A DNA stretch of 64,000 bases from Uloborus plumipes (taxonomy: Eukaryota; Arthropoda; Arachnida; Araneae; Uloboridae): the NCBI GenBank assembly GCA_038373865.1, contig JAXGGA010003382.1:39804-103803 (forward strand). Direction: 5' to 3'. The notes beneath the pieces are model-generated. The model made no database searches. It was given only the letters and a program-made list of their open reading frames with translations, and had not been told where the DNA came from. Made by a program: the position numbers and the translations under genes. Of the stretch, positions 60,130 to 64,000 are shown one piece after another. The stretch's first letter is position 1. Each line of letters opens with the position of its first letter.

Positions 60130-60740
60130 CTTTAATTTCGGAAAATTACCGAGCGAGAGCCTCTGATGCCCGTTGCCATTACCTGCCTAATATCATCAAA
60201 GATAACCTAAAATTTCATTTCTGGAACTTTAATTTTTGAATTTTTTGGACGAGAGCCGCTTCCCCGCTTTTCTCTCTTAACTTAAAAAAAATATGCCCAC
60301 AATTTAGTATCTAGGATTTCAATTTAAAGTTTCAGGTGGAGAACTTGATCTCCTCCCTCCTTCACCTAACTTCACCAAAGACAAGCTTTAAATGTACTTT
60401 CATGTGAGAGAGTCACATATTCTCCTACTGTCACTCCCTCACATCATCACCAAAGAAAGCTTTGAAATTGCGCTTGTAGAACCTTTATGTTGAAAAATGT
60501 CTAGGGAGAGCACTTGAACCTAAGGCCACTGCGAACATTTAAAATGAGATTTTACATATATATATATGAGTGAGAAATCTTTGATTTTTGATTTCTGGAT
60601 CCTGAAACATTTCCCCGGACCATCTCTGTAGCTACAAAATATCGATCAAAACTGCATTCCTAAGACTTCAATTTAGAAAATTTTTCAATGAAGGTCCCCA
60701 ACTTCCGTCTATCCTTTGATGCTACTAAAGAGCCTGTTTT
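60130..60740 (-). repeat. Inverted copy of the ~110-bp dispersed tandem repeat
   Basis: About five diverged units with cores such as CCTCCCTCC.TCACCTAACTTCACCAAAGA.AAGCTTTAAAT. They are the reverse complement of the unit at 2155-3050 (ATTTTAGGCT...GATGTTA...GGGAGG). Units start near 60175, 60285, 60350, 60425 and 60600. A short (TA)n run at 60555-60566 interrupts it. Confidence 0.5.
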
Positions 60741-63700
60741 TGGAATTTAATTTTAGTATTCATCTTTCCTTTGGAGCAAGAAATTGTAAATGAATTTCTT
60801 GGGTTACGTTTCATAAATTCACATTTCTAAAAAAAAAAAAAAAGAAAAAACAGTTTGACTTAAAGGGAGAACAGCAAGGGTGGCATTTTCAAGTCTTTGC
60901 CTCACCTAGAGAAAATTAATATTCATATTGTAGCAAATTTTGTCTACTTTAAAACTGCCAACGAAAATATTATTGAAAAACCAGTTGTTTAGGTTTAAAA
61001 TCGTCAAAAACTAAATTAAAGGGCAAAATTACGCGGTTTTCTCGATTTTTGACAAGGTTGCGTTCGGCGCTCGAGGTCACAAACTTGGTTTATTTATTCG
61101 ATCAACATCACAAACAACTCAGCAAAAAATTATCTCTACTCGATTTGACGCATACGGCGATGATATGGTTACTGGACTATAAGCAGAAATGGTGTATTTT
61201 CGTAATAAAGTTATCACCCCGTTCTTAAAGTAGAGCCGTTCAACTGTGCTAGTCGCGGCTTTCGAGGTCGTACAGGTTCTATTATATTATTGTTATTATT
61301 TTAACAGAAGTTTGTTACACAATCGTGCTTTTTGAGTTGAAATATAACGTGGTGACTCTTCGTTAAAATGAAAATAGTAACATTGTGAAATAGTGTTTAC
61401 ATTTGTCGAAGCTGATGGTTTATTTAGTTTACAATATTATTATTTTCCCTTGTTTTTAATCTGTAGCACCATTTTCTAGTCCCGTAGTTTTTGAGTTATT
61501 GACAGTCAATATTTCTCTATGATCTTCTTTTCTATTTTTTTTTTTTTTTTTTTGTAATCATGAGCTGTTATGAGTTGTTGTTGGTCATGGCAAATTTTCT
61601 GGTATTCAAAAAATAATTTATTTTGCAAAGCAACATCTTTTGTTGCATCATTTGTTGCATAAATATTTCATACGTGACACACCAATGTTTTATTTGCAAC
61701 ACATCCGTGTCGAAAATCTTTCTCTGATGAGTAAAGTGAACTTTTTAATGCTTAAAAATATTTTTAAAAGAAACAGGTTGTGTCGGAAACAAATTTGCTA
61801 GTTAAGAGTAATATAATTGTTTTTCATATCTTTAAATTTTATTTTAGTTTCAACAATTTGACGCACTTGTTATTAATAATGAAAAAATATTATTCTCAAT
61901 ATTTCGTGTGTTACCAGTTGGTTTTTAATTTTTTTAAAAATTGAATGAAACTTTAAATTTAAATTGTTCTGTAATATTTTGCGCAAATTCTTCATCAATG
62001 AATGAAGTAAAACTTTTTTTTTTTTTTGAATTAGCACCGGTATATTCTGTAGCTACTATGCATTTTTAAAAAAGCTGATTGGTAGATGAAGTTGAAATCG
62101 ATTTCCAATAAAATATGAAAATAAATAACTCTTAAAATCCGAAGTACGAGTAAATAAATTAAAAAAAATCAACTGCAGTTTGCAATAAATATTTCAAGTG
62201 AGAGTCGAATCTCATTGTCCAGAAATTATAATCTTCCGCAACACCCCACTGTTTAGTTAAGATCGCAAATCTAGTTCCTCCTTCGAAAGCGTACAATTTG
62301 TAATAGAAAGTAAGGTGCATGTTCTATTTTTAGAACTCAGTCTGCTCTCCGTCGTTCAAAAGGGTTGCCGCGCATCTGGGAGGGACTTGGGTCGATCGAG
62401 CACGTGATTCATATAATTTTAGAGGACTCAATTCGGCGGGTTTCTCGTTTTCACTTTTAGGGTTGAAGGAGCGGCATTAAGTTTCTTCTTTGAAAGTGAA
62501 AAATGAGAATCTCTTGAACTTCGAAATTTCTGTAAGAGACAGTTATTAAAATATAAGTAATCGTTGGGCAAATTTGTTGCACCTTTTTACTGTTGCATTA
62601 AATTTTTCTCACTTTGATGCTTTGTTTTTCAAAATGAAAAGGCAAACTGGAGCACGTAGTTTTTCGATTGCAGAAGAATCTAAAGTCAATTTCTTTAATT
62701 TTTATCTTACAGCAAATAAACGATATCCTTTAAAGGCGACCAGGGGCAGCACGTCCTGCTACTGATACCGAATTATTCGAACTTTTTTTTTCTCCCACAG
62801 CCACTTGCAAATTTTTGGAACATAGTGGAAATCTGAACAATCTAGCTTTTGAAACGCTATTTAAATCACGAGCAATTGAATCGGAAAGTAAAGTTAGATT
62901 TTGTTGAATATTTTCCCCAACTATGTACGTATTATGTTTGAAAATTGACTGTATTATTGATTACACAATAGAGTTGACTACATGTTACGAAATGCTTTAA
63001 GGGGAAAAGCTAAATATCTCTTCAGGGTAAACGGTGGCCAAAATTCACAGAGCCTATAATAAAACTTTCACGGCATTTTTGGATTTGTATAATAAGTTAT
63101 TGAACATTTTACATTTAGATTTTATGCATATTATTAAAACCTCCCTATTAGTAATTGTTTTGTGCCTATCTGCTCATTAAAATCCGGATATAAAGTTCCT
63201 GTGGTTTTCTGGTGGTAATTTTTTAAATCCCTTCTTTTATCCGAAGTTTTCCATTTGCAGAAACTGGTTCCATTCTGACCACCTTGGTTAATCTAGGCTC
63301 TTCTGTATATAGGATTGTTTAAACCGCTATATACATACATGCTTTATACCCAAATAAAAATGTAATTTTCTCTTTTGCGTCTAATTCGTTAGATCTTTTT
63401 TTATTTTTATAAAAACGTTTCTTAACATGACCCCTTTTTTTCACTAGTTTTTTTTTTTTTTTTTTTTTTTTAACACAACCCTCCCATACTTCAATCTTTG
63501 AAGAGCTCGATTTTTTATTATTTAGGTGTTTGAAAATTAAATTTAAGCTACCTAGACTGTCTGTTAACTGCTTATTTATTTGTTCATTTACTGAACTTAT
63601 ACATTTTTTTTTCCTGGCGCGATGAAGATAAAGCTTAAACATGAACGGAAGTAATGAAACGGAGTGCAAACGGAAGTTACGGCATAAATACTGGCAATTT

Positions 63701-63905
63701 ACCGGTATCTTTCCAAATTTGATGCCAAAAATGATGTGAAAAATAAAGGGGTAATATTAGCGATAGTTGGCGAGGTTCCCGTGAAGACGAAAATTTGAGA
63801 TTTTGAGATTTCTATCGACGATCTAAAACGTATGGATAGGAAATGCAACAGTCTGCTTTACCCCCCCCCCCTCAATTTAGTATTTAGAATTTAAACAATC
63901 TAAAG
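60741..63905. other. CPEB intron to near the right edge
   Basis: No exon recognised. 61020-61275 is GC-richer and contains GCGCTCGAGGTC and GCGGCTTTCGAGGTCG in the same orientation about 200 bp apart, perhaps an uncharacterised repeat. T tracts at 61531-61553 and 63446-63470. The frames 62574-62765 (plus) and 63319-63669 (minus, Lys-rich from the T tract) are not convincing genes. Confidence 0.4.
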
Positions 63906-64000
63906 CAGCGGATCGCAACCACTGGAACATATCACAAGTTTGGTTGGTGAAATTTAAAATTGGGTCGCTACTTGCAATCACTTGCAAGGCACATGAAAAA
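63906..64000 (+). mobile_element. Left end of a hAT element cut by the window edge
   Basis: CAGCGGATCGCAACCACTGG at 63906 resembles the CAGCGGTTCTCAACC start common among hAT elements, followed by GTTGGTGAAATTTAAAATTGGGTCGC-like sequence typical of such elements. Preceding 8 bp are ATCTAAAG. The rest lies beyond the window. Confidence 0.5.

Noticed and set aside
63319..63669. 116-residue Lys-rich minus-strand frame
   Set aside because: The Lys run comes from the T tract at 63446-63470, and no recognisable domain surrounds it.

Overview
This is a eukaryotic, AT-rich (about 70% A+T by eye) nuclear window dominated by introns and transposon remnants. Gene structure, intron length and transposon mix suggest an arthropod. 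A chelicerate such as a spider is my best guess, but the sequence does not prove it.

Only two host genes are recognised with confidence, arranged head to head. On the minus strand is MARCHF5 (MARCH5), a membrane-anchored mitochondrial RING-CH E3 ligase. Its first three coding exons lie at 20547-20459, 7038-6833 and 3488-3358; the second half of the protein lies beyond the left edge. On the plus strand, starting 703 bp from the MARCHF5 ATG, is the long first coding exon (21251-22168, 306 codons) of a CPEB2/3/4-type (Orb2-like) cytoplasmic polyadenylation element-binding protein. Its RNA-binding exons were not found, so its first intron would run at least 41.8 kb to the right edge unless the weak candidate exon at 57888-58091 is real. 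The 20548-21250 interval is the probable bidirectional promoter.

Almost everything else is intron filled with mobile elements, many with readable ends and target-site duplications. MARCHF5 introns hold a Helitron (681-1302), an ~110-bp tandem repeat (2155-3050), hAT elements (3839-5017; 8099-13418), a piggyBac copy that keeps the C-terminal zinc-binding domain (7493-8054), a 3-kb fold-back element nested in the larger hAT (8549-11563), a hAT transposase C-terminus (about 13811-14032), and a Penelope-like GIY-YIG fragment split by a TA-flanked MITE (16323-17575). The CPEB intron holds a non-LTR retrotransposon fragment (26286-26580), a nearly perfect mariner-derived fold-back (26616-28525), a Helitron 3' end (30194), a 4.2-kb hAT (34059-38283) with another transposon nested in it (36191-37893), a 2.1-kb transposon with seven copies of a 14-bp motif (47798-49879), two inverted copies of an ~150-bp tandem repeat (42690-43480 and 57230-57840), and hAT MITEs (24176, 43791, 59678, 63906).

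The stretches 30.2-34.0, 38.3-42.6, 44.3-47.8, 49.9-57.2 and 58.1-59.6 kb are mostly single-copy-looking intron. They include a locally GC-richer island at about 56.2-56.8 kb and one unexplained minus-strand open frame at 53.6-54.0 kb. The most interesting material is a set of DNA transposons with GGGT-initiated inverted ends, apparent 4-bp target duplications and arrays of short subterminal motifs.
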